Origin: an uncultured Eubacteriales bacterium
Lineage (GTDB): Bacteria > Bacillota > Clostridia > Oscillospirales > Oscillospiraceae
Length of the DNA: 64,000 nt
Assembly: GCA_900314485.1 (NCBI GenBank)
Contig: OMVL01000001.1
Location: forward strand, 22,327-86,326
Direction: 5' to 3'
The position numbers and the translations under genes are program-made. Position 1 is the stretch's first letter. The number at the start of each line of letters is the position of its first letter. The notes below the pieces were generated by a model that saw only the letters and a program-made list of their open reading frames with translations, made no database searches and was not told the origin of the DNA. Positions 41,401 to 50,742 of this stretch are shown here, in pieces.

Positions 41401-42279
41401 ATGCTCAACAGTATGACCGGCTACGGCCGCGGAGAGGCAAAGCTGCACGCCCATACCATCGTGGTGGAGATGCGCAGCGTCAATAACCGCTATCTTGACT
41501 GTAATGTGCGTCTGCCCAGAGTCTACGCCTGTGCGGAAGAGGCCATCCAGTCTGAGATCAAGCAGTGCGTCTCCCGTGGAAAGGTGGACGTCAACGTCAC
41601 TGTTGACGCCTCTGAGGCAGAATCTGTCTCCGTCAGCCTCAACCATGCGGTTGCGGCAGGGTATTTAAAGGCGCTGGAAGAGATGAGGGAGACCTATCAC
41701 CTCCGCAACGATATTTCTATCTCCCTGCTCTCCTGTTTCCCGGATGTGTTCCGGGTGGAAAAGGTCTCTGAGGATCTGGAACAGCTCACAGAGGACATTC
41801 GGGAAGTTACCCGCATGGCGCTGAAGGACTACAACTCCATGCGCTGTCGCGAGGGAGAAAAACTGGCGGATGACCTGCTGAGCCGTCTGAATACCCTGGA
41901 GCAGTACACCTTTCAGGTGGAGGAAAAATCCCCTGAGACCGTGGCTGCCTATCAGGAGCGCCTGACCGCCCGTATCCGTGAGGTGCTGGAGGACAAGCAG
42001 ATCGATGAGAGCCGTATCCTCACCGAGGCGGCCATCTTTGCAGATAAAGTTGCCGTGGCAGAGGAGACCGTCCGGCTCCACAGCCATATTGCTCAGTTCC
42101 GTGAGCTGATCGCCAAGGGCGGCGTCATTGGCAGAAAGCTGGACTTCCTGATTCAGGAGATGAATCGGGAGACCAACACCACCGGCTCCAAGTGCAATGA
42201 CCTGGCCCTCTCCACCATTGTAGTGGATATGAAAGCAGAGCTGGAGAAGATCCGGGAGCAGGTACAGAACGTAGAGTGA
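41401..42279 (+). CDS. YicC/YloC-family endoribonuclease
   Basis: The 292-residue protein has the family opening MLNSMTGYGRGEA and the RSVNNRYLD motif, with the C-terminal DUF1732 block containing GRKLDFLIQEMNRETNTTGSKCNDLALSTIVVDMKAELEKIREQVQNVE-type residues (about 245-292). YicC proteins are RNases that act on small RNAs in other bacteria. The protein start is ATG 41401; an in-frame ATG at 41377 lacks a site and the conserved MLNSMTGYG start supports 41401. First gene of the yicC-remA-gmk-rpoZ block shared with B. subtilis. Confidence 0.93.
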   Translation: MLNSMTGYGRGEAKLHAHTIVVEMRSVNNRYLDCNVRLPRVYACAEEAIQSEIKQCVSRGKVDVNVTVDASEAESVSVSLNHAVAAGYLKALEEMRETYHLRNDISISLLSCFPDVFRVEKVSEDLEQLTEDIREVTRMALKDYNSMRCREGEKLADDLLSRLNTLEQYTFQVEEKSPETVAAYQERLTARIREVLEDKQIDESRILTEAAIFADKVAVAEETVRLHSHIAQFRELIAKGGVIGRKLDFLIQEMNRETNTTGSKCNDLALSTIVVDMKAELEKIREQVQNVE

Positions 42280-42297
42280 CCCCAAGGAGGCCAGAGG

Positions 42298-42570
42298 ATG
42301 CAGCTGCTCAATATTGGCTATGGAAATATGGTCTCGGCGGACCGGCTGATTGCGGTAGTCAGCCCGGATTCTGCGCCCATCAAGCGCATCGTCCAGGAAA
42401 GCCGGGAACGGGGCGCCCTCATTGACGCAACGTATGGCCGCAGAACCAAAGCTGTGCTCATTACAGATACAGATCATGTCATCCTTTCCGCTCTGCCGCC
42501 GGAGACCATTTCCGGGCGTCTGGAGGGAAAAGACTTGAGTAAGGAGAATGACCATGTTGAAGAATATTAG
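42298..42570 (+). CDS. remA: RemA-family (DUF370) regulator
   Basis: The 90-residue protein contains [27 protein letters not shown], matching DUF370, whose B. subtilis member RemA activates matrix and osmoprotection genes by wrapping [26 protein letters not shown] is the second conserved half. It overlaps gmk by 17 nt. Confidence 0.93.
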   Translation: MQLLNIGYGNMVSADRLIAVVSPDSAPIKRIVQESRERGALIDATYGRRTKAVLITDTDHVILSALPPETISGRLEGKDLSKENDHVEEY

Positions 42571-43171
42571 GAAAGGGCAGCTCGTTGTCATCTCCGGCCC
42601 TTCCGGCGTTGGAAAGAGTACGGTGATTGCCGAGGTGCGGAGAGAACGGAAAACCCTCACATTCTCCGTCTCCTATACCACCCGCCTGCCCCGTCAGGGG
42701 GAGGAGGACCATGTCCACTATCACTTTGTGGACAGGGCAGAGTTTGAGCAAATGATTGCTGAGGATAAGTTCCTGGAATACGCCACCTATGAAAATAACT
42801 ACTACGGCACGGCAAAGCGTGACGTAGAACAGCTGACTGAAGCCGGCTATGACGTGCTTTTGGATATTGATGTGCAGGGCGGCGCCTCGGTCCGCAGTGT
42901 CCGCCCGGATGCCGTCTCGATTTTCGTCATCCCTCCCTCTTTCGGTGAGCTCTCCCGCCGGCTGTACGGCCGCAAGAGCGAGAGCACCGAGGTGATCCAG
43001 GGCCGGCTCCGCCGTGCCCGGGAGGAATATAAAGAGATCCCCAACTACGACTACCTGGTGGTCAATGACCAGGTCCCCAAGGCCGCAGGGGAGATTCTCG
43101 CCATTTTGAAAGCCCAAGATTGCCGGGTGTCTGCTCGGCTCGATATGATCAAGGAGGACATCAGTCTATGA
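42554..43171 (+). CDS. gmk: Guanylate kinase
   Basis: The enzyme converts GMP to GDP. The 205-residue protein has the P-loop [16 protein letters not shown] at residues 12-27, the GMP site [21 protein letters not shown] and YYGT, and [13 protein letters not shown] at 42541-42546 is 7 nt from ATG 42554; the ATG at 42548 is too close. Its stop overlaps rpoZ (ATGA). Confidence 0.97.
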   Translation: MLKNIRKGQLVVISGPSGVGKSTVIAEVRRERKTLTFSVSYTTRLPRQGEEDHVHYHFVDRAEFEQMIAEDKFLEYATYENNYYGTAKRDVEQLTEAGYDVLLDIDVQGGASVRSVRPDAVSIFVIPPSFGELSRRLYGRKSESTEVIQGRLRRAREEYKEIPNYDYLVVNDQVPKAAGEILAILKAQDCRVSARLDMIKEDISL

Positions 43172-43371
43172 TACTCTATCCCATGAATGAACTGCTTCAG
43201 GACAAAATCGGCAGCCGCTACGAGCTGGTAAACCTGGTCGCCCATCGGGCCCGTGAGATCGCCCGTCAGGAGACCAACGATGATCCGCTGGAGGAAAAGC
43301 CTGTGACCATGGCACTCAATGAGGCCCAGGCAGGTGTTCTGCCGATCCCGGAGCGGGAAGAAAATCTGTAA
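43168..43371 (+). CDS. rpoZ: DNA-directed RNA polymerase omega subunit
   Basis: The 67-residue protein aids RNA polymerase assembly. It has the family core LLQDKIGSRYELVNLVAHRAREIARQ. AGGAGG at 43152-43157 lies 10 nt before ATG 43168. A terminator-like hairpin follows and coaBC, the next gene in B. subtilis, is absent. Confidence 0.93.
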   Translation: MILYPMNELLQDKIGSRYELVNLVAHRAREIARQETNDDPLEEKPVTMALNEAQAGVLPIPEREENL

Positions 43372-43429
43372 AATCTGCCTGCTCCCGGGATCACCCCCTG
43401 AAAACAGGAGTGCGGAATGATTTCACGAT

Positions 43430-43484
43430 GCAAAAAGCAAGGGGCAGAGCGGGTGAAAATCACCCATGCCGCTTGCTTTTTTGC
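43430..43484 (+). terminator. Long terminator-like hairpin after rpoZ
   Basis: GCAAAAAGCAAG (43430-43441) pairs with CTTGCTTTTTTGC (43472-43484) with one extra T, and inside it GGGTGA (43451-43456) pairs with TCACCC (43460-43465). The U-rich 3' arm fits a terminator before priA. The 58 nt between rpoZ and this hairpin show nothing recognisable. Confidence 0.7.
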
Positions 43485-43513
43485 TTGCAACCCAGCAGAA
43501 GGGAGGGGACAAC

Positions 43514-45979
43514 ATGGGTACTGTCGCAAGCTGCAAGGTGGCAGTGGAATCCGCTACATTTTCCATTGACAAGCCCTATACCTATCTGGTCCCCTCCGGC
43601 TTTGCGCACACGCTGCTGCCCGGCATGCGGGTCGTCGTTCCCTTTGGCCGGGGCAACCGCCGCTCCGAAGGCATCGTTTTGGAGACTTCGGAGGAGTTGC
43701 CCGAGGGCCGGCTGAAATGGCTGAGCGTGGTTCTGGACGATGCTCCGGTGGTGGACCGGCAGGGCATCCGCCTGGCCCTCTGGATGCGGGAGCAGTATTA
43801 CTGTACCGTTTACGATGCGGTCAAGGCCATGCTGCCGGCAGGACTGTACTACGATCTGCAGGACAGCTATTCCGTTGCCCCCGGACTGGACCGGGCAGAG
43901 GCAGAGAAGAAACTGACCTCTGATTTGGAGCGGCGTGTTTTGGACATCGTCTGTGCCAACGGCGGCAGCGTTCAGCGAAAAGCACTTCGGGAGGCCTGCG
44001 GCCAAACCGATCCCTCTAAGGCACTTCGCTCCCTTCAGGATACAGGCGTATTGATCCTGGAGACCAGTGCCCAGCGGGGCGTGGGAGACAAGACAGAGGA
44101 CATCGCCATGCTGGCAATTCCGGCGGACGAGGCGGAGAAGCTGGTGGCCAAGGGCCGTTCTCAGTTCCGCAAATCTGTGGTCTCCTTGCTCTCCGGCGTA
44201 GGCTCTGCCTCCGCCAAGGACATTGCCTATTTCACCGGGGCCAAAAAGAAGACCCTGCGTGAGCTGGAGGAGATGGGCATCCTGACCATTTACCAGCGGG
44301 AGGTGTTTCGCCGCCCGGAGATGGATGAGACGGAACAAAAGCCCTGTCCCACCCTGAACGAGGAGCAACGGGCAGTTTACGAAGGGCTTCATGCGCTTCA
44401 GATCCAGGACAAACCCAGCTGCGCCCTGCTCTACGGCGTTACCGGCTCGGGAAAGACGGCTATCTATATCAACCTCATCCACAGAACACTGGAGCGGGGC
44501 CAATCCGCCCTGGTGCTCGTCCCGGAAATCGGACTGACCCCTCAGCTTCTGCGCCAGTTTGTGGCCCAGTTTGGCAGCCGGGTAGCGGTACTGCACAGCT
44601 CTCTCTCCGCAGGCGAGCGATACGACGAGTGGAAACGGGCCAGACGGGGAGACGCCAAAGTGGTCATCGGAACCCGCTCTGGGATTTTTGCACCCCTCCG
44701 CAATCTGGGACTCATCGTTCTGGACGAGGAGCAGGAGTCCAGCTATAAGTCGGAGAACAATCCTCGCTATCACGCAAGAGAGGTGGCCAAATTCCGCTGC
44801 ACTCAGCAAAATGCCCTCCTGCTTCTTGGCTCCGCCACCCCCTCGGTGGAGAGCATGTACCATGCCCGCACCGGCCGGTATCACCTGTTCACCCTGCCTC
44901 ACCGCTACAACGGCATGGACCTGCCCCAGGTGCTCATTGCGGATATGGGCAAGGAGCTGCGAAGCGGCAACTCCACTGCTATCAGCAGTGTACTGCGGCG
45001 GGAACTGGAGCAGAATATTCAGGCAGGGGAGCAATCCATACTGCTCCTCAACCGCCGGGGAGCCAGCCGAATGGTCATCTGCGGCGACTGCGGAGCCGTG
45101 CCGGAATGTGAACGGTGCTCCGTCAAGCTGACTTTTCACAAAGCAAACAAGCGGCTTATGTGCCACTACTGCGGACACAGCGAGCCGATGCCGGAGCGCT
45201 GCCCTCAGTGTGGCGGCATGATGTATTATGTAGGCTTCGGTACTCAAAAGGTGGAGGAGGAGCTGCGGGATATTTTTCCCCACGTCCCCATCATGCGTAT
45301 GGACGCTGATACCATTTCCGCAACCCACACGCATCGGCAGATGCTGGAGCAGTTTGAGCGGGAGAAGATCCCCATTCTCATCGGTACCCAGATGGTGGCC
45401 AAGGGACTGGACTTTGAGCATGTGACGCTGGTAGGCGCCATAGATGCCGATCTCCACCTCTATGTAGACGATTTCCGGTCCGGTGAGCGCACCTTCTCCC
45501 TCCTGACCCAGGTGATCGGCCGGGCAGGGCGGGGCAGCAAAAACGGCCGTGCCGTGCTTCAGACCTTCACTCCCAAAAATGAGATCATTCGGGCCTCCGC
45601 CCGACAGGACTATGACGGGTTTTATGAGGCGGAGATACAATTGCGGCAGACGAGACAGTTTCCGCCCTTTGCGGATATGATCGTCCTCACTGTCTCAGGG
45701 ACGGAGGAGGTCCCTGTTCTTCGGGGCAGCGTCCGCCTGCGGGAGGGACTGCTCGCCTGGCAGAAAAGTCCCGTTATGGCAGACCATCCCTTCCGGGTAC
45801 TGGGTCCCGCCCCTGCACCGGTGGTCAAGGTGAACGGACGCTATCGGTATCATCTGACTATCTGCGGCAAAAACGACCGGGCCATCCGGGGCATGGTAGT
45901 CCAACTGATGCGGGCTGCCGCTGAGGATAAGCAAAACCGAGGTCTGGCAGTGAGTGCCGACCTGAATCCCATAGATTAA
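43514..45979 (+). CDS. priA: Primosomal protein N' (replication restart helicase PriA)
   Basis: PriA reloads the replisome at stalled forks. The 821-residue protein has an N-terminal 3'BD domain (YTYLVPSGFAHTLLPGMRVVVPFGRG), Walker A GVTGSGKTAIYINL near residue 315, the DEEQ box VLDEEQESSYKSENNPRYHARE, and a zinc-binding Cys cluster (CGDCGAVPECERCSV, CHYCGHSEP, CPQCGG) near residue 525-570. C-terminal helicase motifs include GTQMVAKGLDFEHVTLVGAI and QVIGRAGRG. GGGAGGGG sets ATG 43514; the frame is open upstream but without a site. Confidence 0.97.
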   Translation: MGTVASCKVAVESATFSIDKPYTYLVPSGFAHTLLPGMRVVVPFGRGNRRSEGIVLETSEELPEGRLKWLSVVLDDAPVVDRQGIRLALWMREQYYCTVYDAVKAMLPAGLYYDLQDSYSVAPGLDRAEAEKKLTSDLERRVLDIVCANGGSVQRKALREACGQTDPSKALRSLQDTGVLILETSAQRGVGDKTEDIAMLAIPADEAEKLVAKGRSQFRKSVVSLLSGVGSASAKDIAYFTGAKKKTLRELEEMGILTIYQREVFRRPEMDETEQKPCPTLNEEQRAVYEGLHALQIQDKPSCALLYGVTGSGKTAIYINLIHRTLERGQSALVLVPEIGLTPQLLRQFVAQFGSRVAVLHSSLSAGERYDEWKRARRGDAKVVIGTRSGIFAPLRNLGLIVLDEEQESSYKSENNPRYHAREVAKFRCTQQNALLLLGSATPSVESMYHARTGRYHLFTLPHRYNGMDLPQVLIADMGKELRSGNSTAISSVLRRELEQNIQAGEQSILLLNRRGASRMVICGDCGAVPECERCSVKLTFHKANKRLMCHYCGHSEPMPERCPQCGGMMYYVGFGTQKVEEELRDIFPHVPIMRMDADTISATHTHRQMLEQFEREKIPILIGTQMVAKGLDFEHVTLVGAIDADLHLYVDDFRSGERTFSLLTQVIGRAGRGSKNGRAVLQTFTPKNEIIRASARQDYDGFYEAEIQLRQTRQFPPFADMIVLTVSGTEEVPVLRGSVRLREGLLAWQKSPVMADHPFRVLGPAPAPVVKVNGRYRYHLTICGKNDRAIRGMVVQLMRAAAEDKQNRGLAVSADLNPID

Positions 45980-45999
45980 AGCATACGGAGGATAATCTT

Positions 46000-46500
46000 A
46001 TGATTCGAGAGATCGTTGAAAAAGGCGACGCTGTTTTGACCAAGCGCTGCCATCCCGTGACCAGGTTCGACCGCAAGCTGGCGCTGCTGTTGGACGATAT
46101 GAGGGAGACTCTGGTGGAGTCCGGCGGCGTTGGCCTGGCAGCTCCCCAGGTGGGCATCCTGCGCCGGGTGGCGCTGGTGATGAATGAGGAGGAGCACATC
46201 CACGAACTGATCAACCCCGAGATCATCGAAACCTCCGGGGAACAGACGGGCTGGGAAGGCTGTCTCTCCCTGCCCGGCATGTACGGCAAGGTCACCCGGC
46301 CTATGAAGGTGAAGGTCCGTGCCCAGGATCGGAACGGCAACTGGTTTGAGGTGGAGGACGAGGGTTTGACTGCCCGCTGCTTCTGCCATGAGCTGGCGCA
46401 TTTGGACGGGCATATGTTTGACGAGCTCTGCGAACGGGTCTACTCTGTGGAAGAGATGGACGCCGTGGACCAGGCAGAGCGAGAGGGGAGCCAGAACTGA
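46000..46500 (+). CDS. def: Peptide deformylase
   Basis: Deformylase removes the N-formyl group from new proteins. The 166-residue protein has the three motifs GVGLAAPQVG (residues 43-52), EGCLSLPG (Cys is a metal ligand) and CHELAHLDG (HExxH). GGAGG lies 8 nt before the ATG. The TGA overlaps fmt as TGATG. Confidence 0.97.
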   Translation: MIREIVEKGDAVLTKRCHPVTRFDRKLALLLDDMRETLVESGGVGLAAPQVGILRRVALVMNEEEHIHELINPEIIETSGEQTGWEGCLSLPGMYGKVTRPMKVKVRAQDRNGNWFEVEDEGLTARCFCHELAHLDGHMFDELCERVYSVEEMDAVDQAEREGSQN

Positions 46501-47414
46501 TGCGCATCGTCTTTATGGGAACGCCGGAGTTTGCTGTTCCCTCATTGGAGCGGCTGATCGCAGACGGACATGAAATTGCCGCAGTCTACACCCAGCCGGA
46601 TAAGCCGAAAAACCGGGGCATGAAGCTTCTGGCTCCTCCGGTGAAGAAGGTGGCGCTGGCCCATGACATCCCTGTCCGTCAGCCGGAGAAGATCCGGCAG
46701 GAGGGCGTTTTGGAGGAGTTGGCTGCCTTTGCTCCTGACTTGATCGTTGTCGTCGCCTACGGAAAGCTCCTGCCAAAGGCGCTCATTGATCTGCCCAAGC
46801 TGGGCTGTATCAATGTCCACTCCTCGCTCCTGCCCAAGTACCGGGGCGCAGCGCCCATCAACTGGGCGGTCATCAACGGTGAGGCGGAGACCGGCGTCAC
46901 CATTATGGACATTGCCGAGGCGCTGGATGCCGGCGATATAATCGCTCAGGCGAAGACACCCATTGACCCCAATGAAACTGTGGAGACCCTTCACGACCGC
47001 CTGGCAATCATGGGTGCAGAGCTGCTCAGCGAGACCGTAGTAAAGCTGCAAAATGGCACTGCTCAGCGTACGCCTCAAGACGACAGCCAGTTTACCTATG
47101 CGCCCATGCTGGACCGCTCCCTCTCTCCCATTGACTGGAGTCGGAGCGCCAAGGAAATTCACAATCAGGTGCGGGGACTGACTCCCTGGCCTGCAACCAC
47201 CATGGAGTTGAAGGGGGAGACCTTTAAGGTCTTTGCCGTCGAGGAGACGGGGGAGAACACTCACGCCCAGGCCGGCGCCTGCCTTGGCTCTGATAAGCGG
47301 GGGATACGCATGGCCTGCGGCGACGGCAAGATCCTGCGGGTCATTGAAGTACAGGCCCCCGGCAAGCGGAGAATGGCCGCAGCCGACTATCTCCGGGGAC
47401 ATCCCATCGTATGA
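46500..47414 (+). CDS. fmt: Methionyl-tRNA formyltransferase
   Basis: Fmt formylates initiator Met-tRNA. The 304-residue protein has MGTPEFAVPSLE, the catalytic N-x-H and SLLPKYRGAAPINWAVINGE block (Asn-His-Asp triad; INVHSSLLP), and a C-terminal OB-like domain (LTPWPATTMELKGE). The gene begins inside the def stop codon, a common arrangement that keeps formylation and deformylation together. Confidence 0.97.
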   Translation: MRIVFMGTPEFAVPSLERLIADGHEIAAVYTQPDKPKNRGMKLLAPPVKKVALAHDIPVRQPEKIRQEGVLEELAAFAPDLIVVVAYGKLLPKALIDLPKLGCINVHSSLLPKYRGAAPINWAVINGEAETGVTIMDIAEALDAGDIIAQAKTPIDPNETVETLHDRLAIMGAELLSETVVKLQNGTAQRTPQDDSQFTYAPMLDRSLSPIDWSRSAKEIHNQVRGLTPWPATTMELKGETFKVFAVEETGENTHAQAGACLGSDKRGIRMACGDGKILRVIEVQAPGKRRMAAADYLRGHPIV

Positions 47415-47424
47415 GGTGATACCT

Positions 47425-47607
47425 ATGGACCTGACACCGAAAGAATATATTGTAGAACAGATCGCCGGCGATTACGCCCTGCTGCGCCGGACAGATGTCC
47501 CTGCGGACAAGCTGAATCAAGTCGCTCTGGCCCTGCTGCCGGAGGACATTGAAAACGGCACCCGTCTGCGCTGGGAGATGTTCACCTACCGGCGTCTGGA
47601 GTCCTGA
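47425..47607 (+). CDS. Small DUF3006-like protein
   Basis: The 60-residue protein reads YIVEQIAGDYALLRRTD (residues 8-24), then LPEDIENGTRLRWEMFTY. This resembles the short DUF3006 beta-barrel proteins (IVDRIEGDYAVLE ... LP ... G) but the match is loose. GAGGTGA at 47413-47419 lies 5 nt before ATG 47425 and spans the fmt stop codon. Its TGA overlaps the ATG of rsmB, so it is translated as part of the operon. Function unknown. Confidence 0.65.
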   Translation: MDLTPKEYIVEQIAGDYALLRRTDVPADKLNQVALALLPEDIENGTRLRWEMFTYRRLES

Positions 47608-48935
47608 TGGCGGCAAAGCGTGTTGCGTCCTCTGCCCGGGAGGCGGCTTTGCAGGTGCTGGTGGACTGCTATCAGCGAGGGGCGTGGTCGGACAGCGCCC
47701 TTTCCTCTGCCATCCGCCGGGCAAAACTCTCCGGCAGAGACGCGGCTCTGGCCAGCAGGCTCTGCTACGGTGTGCAGCAGAATCAAGCCCTCATTGACTA
47801 CTGGCTGTCCCTGCTTTGTACCGTCCCGCTGCGAAAGCTGGAGCAGCCTGTACGGGCAGCCATGGAGTTGGGTGTCTATCAGATCGCCTTCTTAGAGCGC
47901 ATCCCTGCCAGAGCAGCGGTCAACGAGAGCGTAGAGCTGGCCCGCCGCTGGAGCCGCAACCCCAATTCCCCACGGCTGGTCAACGCCGTCCTTCGGACCT
48001 TTGAGCGGAAGAAAGACAGTCTTCCCCAGCCGGAGTCCCTCTCCGTCCGTTATAGCCATCCCCAGTGGCTGGTGGACCTGTTTTCTGCGGAACTGGATGG
48101 GGGCGGGGTAGAGGAGCTGCTCCGGGCGGACAACAGCCAGCCTGCCACCGTGATCCAGGTCAATTCCCTCAAAACAGACACTGCGGCGCTTACAGCCCGC
48201 TTGAAGACGGAGGGAATCACCGTTACAGAACACCCGACGCTTCCGGGCTGCCTGACTATCTCCGGTACCGGTGATCTGGAGCAGTTGGAGAGCTTTCGTC
48301 AGGGCCTGTTCCAGGTTCAGGATGGGGCTGCCCGCATGGCGGTCTTGGCCGCCGATCTCCGGCCCGGCATGCAGGTGCTGGATGCCTGCGCTGCACCGGG
48401 AGGCAAGAGCTTTGGGGCCGCTATGGCGATGGAGAACGAGGGCAGTATCCTCTCCTGCGACTTACAGGAGAAAAAGCTCAGCCGCATCCAATCAGGAGCG
48501 GAGCGCCTGGGTATCTCCTGCATTTGCACAAAAGCGGCGGACGGCAGAATGTTCGACCCGGACTGGGAAGACCGCTTTGATGTCGTTTTGACCGACGTAC
48601 CCTGTTCCGGGCTGGGTATTATTCGGAAAAAACCGGATATTCGCTATAAGGATCCTGCGCTGTTGGAGGGACTGCCCCCAGTCCAGGCCGATATTCTGGA
48701 AAATAACGCCCGCTACGTAAAGCCTGGCGGCGTGCTGGTCTATTCCACCTGTACGGTGCTGCGCAGGGAAAATCAGGCCGTAGTAGAAGCGTTTTTGGAA
48801 CGGCACCCGGCGTTTGAACCGGAGTGCTTTGTCCTGCCCGGCATAGGGGAATGTTCCGGGATGATTACCCTTTGGCCGCATATCCACGATACAGACGGAT
48901 TTTTCATTGCGAAACTGAGGAAGAAACATGATTGA
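47607..48935 (+). CDS. rsmB: 16S rRNA (cytosine(967)-C(5))-methyltransferase
   Basis: The 442-residue protein has an N-terminal NusB-like RNA-binding domain (residues 1-130) and a C-terminal RsmB/NOP domain with SAM-binding VLDACAAPGGKSFGAAM, TDVPCSGLGIIRKKPDIRY and YSTCTVLRRENQAVV, where the two Cys are the catalytic pair. The start overlaps the preceding TGA. Position before rlmN is conserved in Firmicutes. Confidence 0.95.
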   Translation: MAAKRVASSAREAALQVLVDCYQRGAWSDSALSSAIRRAKLSGRDAALASRLCYGVQQNQALIDYWLSLLCTVPLRKLEQPVRAAMELGVYQIAFLERIPARAAVNESVELARRWSRNPNSPRLVNAVLRTFERKKDSLPQPESLSVRYSHPQWLVDLFSAELDGGGVEELLRADNSQPATVIQVNSLKTDTAALTARLKTEGITVTEHPTLPGCLTISGTGDLEQLESFRQGLFQVQDGAARMAVLAADLRPGMQVLDACAAPGGKSFGAAMAMENEGSILSCDLQEKKLSRIQSGAERLGISCICTKAADGRMFDPDWEDRFDVVLTDVPCSGLGIIRKKPDIRYKDPALLEGLPPVQADILENNARYVKPGGVLVYSTCTVLRRENQAVVEAFLERHPAFEPECFVLPGIGECSGMITLWPHIHDTDGFFIAKLRKKHD

Positions 48936-49953
48936 GATCAAATCCTGCTCCAGAAGTGAACTGGCACAGCTGATGGCGGACCTGGGACAGCCCGCATTTC
49001 GGGCGAAACAGGTCTTTCAATGGCTCCACCGGGGCGTTGCCTCCTTTGATGAGATGTCGAATCTCCCCAAATCCCTGCGGGAGCAGCTAAAGGAACGCTG
49101 CGTCCTGACGGTTCCACAGGTAGAGCGGAAGCAGGTATCCAAACTGGACGGGACCATCAAGTATCTCTGGCGTCTTGCTGACGGCAACTGTGTGGAGTCC
49201 GTCCTAATGCGCTATCAGCACGGCAATACCGTCTGTGTCTCCTGCGAGGTGGGCTGTCTCATGGGCTGTGCCTTCTGTGCATCCACACTGGGCGGACTGG
49301 TCAGGCGGCTGACGGCAGGGGAGATATTGGATCAGGTCATTTTCGTCCAAAAGGAATCCGGTCAGACCATCTCGAATATCGTAATGATGGGGATCGGGGA
49401 GCCGCTGGATAACTTCGACAACGTCATGCGGTTCCTTGAACTGGTCAATGATCCCGAGGGTGTGAATATCGGCATGCGTCATATCTCACTTTCTACCTGC
49501 GGATTGGTAGATAAAATTGACAAACTGGCCGAACATCGGTTACAATTAACATTATCAGTATCCCTCCACGCCCCGGACGACGAGACCCGTACCCGTCTCA
49601 TGCCGGTAAACCGGGCAGTGGGGGTAGACCGGCTTTTTGAAACCTGCCGCAGATACTTTGAGACCACCGGACGGCGCATCTCTTATGAGTATGCGATGGT
49701 GGACGGTGTCAACGATAACGACTGGCAGGCGGACCTGTTGGCAAAACGGCTCCGGGGCGTCCCCGGTCATGTCAATCTCATCCCGCTTAACGACGTGCGG
49801 GAAAGCCCGCTGAAGCCCAGCCGCAGAGTGCGGCAGTTTCAGCAGCGTCTGGAGCAGCAGGGCGTGACCGTCACGGTCCGGCGCAGACTGGGCAGCGATA
49901 TTGACGCATCCTGCGGCCAGTTGCGCCGCAAGACCCTGGGGATTCAAGAATAA
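48928..49953 (+). CDS. rlmN: Dual-specificity RNA methyltransferase RlmN
   Basis: This radical SAM enzyme methylates A2503 of 23S rRNA and A37 of some tRNAs. The 341-residue protein has the cluster motif CLMGCAFC (C-x3-C-x2-C), the preceding Cys in VSCEVG, MGIGEPLDN and the C-terminal DASCGQLR that carries the second catalytic Cys. It starts 8 nt inside the rsmB 3' end. Confidence 0.96.
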   Translation: MIEIKSCSRSELAQLMADLGQPAFRAKQVFQWLHRGVASFDEMSNLPKSLREQLKERCVLTVPQVERKQVSKLDGTIKYLWRLADGNCVESVLMRYQHGNTVCVSCEVGCLMGCAFCASTLGGLVRRLTAGEILDQVIFVQKESGQTISNIVMMGIGEPLDNFDNVMRFLELVNDPEGVNIGMRHISLSTCGLVDKIDKLAEHRLQLTLSVSLHAPDDETRTRLMPVNRAVGVDRLFETCRRYFETTGRRISYEYAMVDGVNDNDWQADLLAKRLRGVPGHVNLIPLNDVRESPLKPSRRVRQFQQRLEQQGVTVTVRRRLGSDIDASCGQLRRKTLGIQE

Positions 49954-49995
49954 AACGGATTTTATCTCGAATATAAGGGAAAGGAAGGTGATCCT

Positions 49996-50730
49996 ATGCA
50001 GGTTCAAGCCTGGAGTATGACTGACGTCGGCCAGGTGCGGCAGCACAATGAAGATGCCTGTGTTACACAGATCGGAGATCAGGTCTCCCTGGGTGTGGTC
50101 TGTGACGGAATGGGCGGTGCCAATGCCGGCGAAGTGGCCAGCCGGATTGCTGCGGACACCTTCACCCAGGTTGTGATGGCGGGAGGCTTTCCGCCGGAAG
50201 AACTGATGCGGGCGGCTCTGGAGGACGCAAACCGTGAGGTTTACTGCCACAGCTGGGAGCATCCCGAATGCAGGGGTATGGGAACAACGCTGGTTGCCTC
50301 TGCCGTCATGGGGGACACGGCTTATATCCTTAATGTAGGCGACAGCCGGGCCTATTCGATTCGGGCGCATGAGATACGCCAGATTACCCAAGACCATTCC
50401 CTGGTGGCAGAGCTTGTCCGCCAGGGGGCGATCACCCCGGAGGCTGCCCGGTATCATCCCCGTAAAAATATTATCACAAGAGCGTTGGGCACAGAGCGCA
50501 GCGTGACCGGAGACCTGTTTATTCATAAGGTCGCGCCTGGGGAGGTCATCCTGCTCTGCTCAGACGGCCTGACCAACGAGCTGACCGATCAGGAGCTGCT
50601 TGCCATCGTCCGAGCGGGGCATCCTATGGAGGAGAGTTGCGGGCGCCTGATCAATGAGGCCAATAGCAGAGGCGCACGGGACAACATCACCGCAGTTCTG
50701 ATGGAGCTGCGGCCCACCACTGAAGAATGA
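49996..50730 (+). CDS. prpC: PP2C-family Ser/Thr protein phosphatase, PrpC/Stp1
   Basis: This phosphatase counters the kinase encoded next. The 244-residue protein has the PP2C metal motifs SMTDVGQVRQHNEDAC, VVCDGMGGANAGEVAS, AYILNVGDSRAYSIR, TRALGTE and LLCSDGLTN, ending SRGARDNITAVLMEL. GGAAGGTGAT precedes the ATG. The kinase gene follows by 12 nt. Confidence 0.96.
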   Translation: MQVQAWSMTDVGQVRQHNEDACVTQIGDQVSLGVVCDGMGGANAGEVASRIAADTFTQVVMAGGFPPEELMRAALEDANREVYCHSWEHPECRGMGTTLVASAVMGDTAYILNVGDSRAYSIRAHEIRQITQDHSLVAELVRQGAITPEAARYHPRKNIITRALGTERSVTGDLFIHKVAPGEVILLCSDGLTNELTDQELLAIVRAGHPMEESCGRLINEANSRGARDNITAVLMELRPTTEE

Positions 50731-50742
50731 GGAAGGTTTGCC

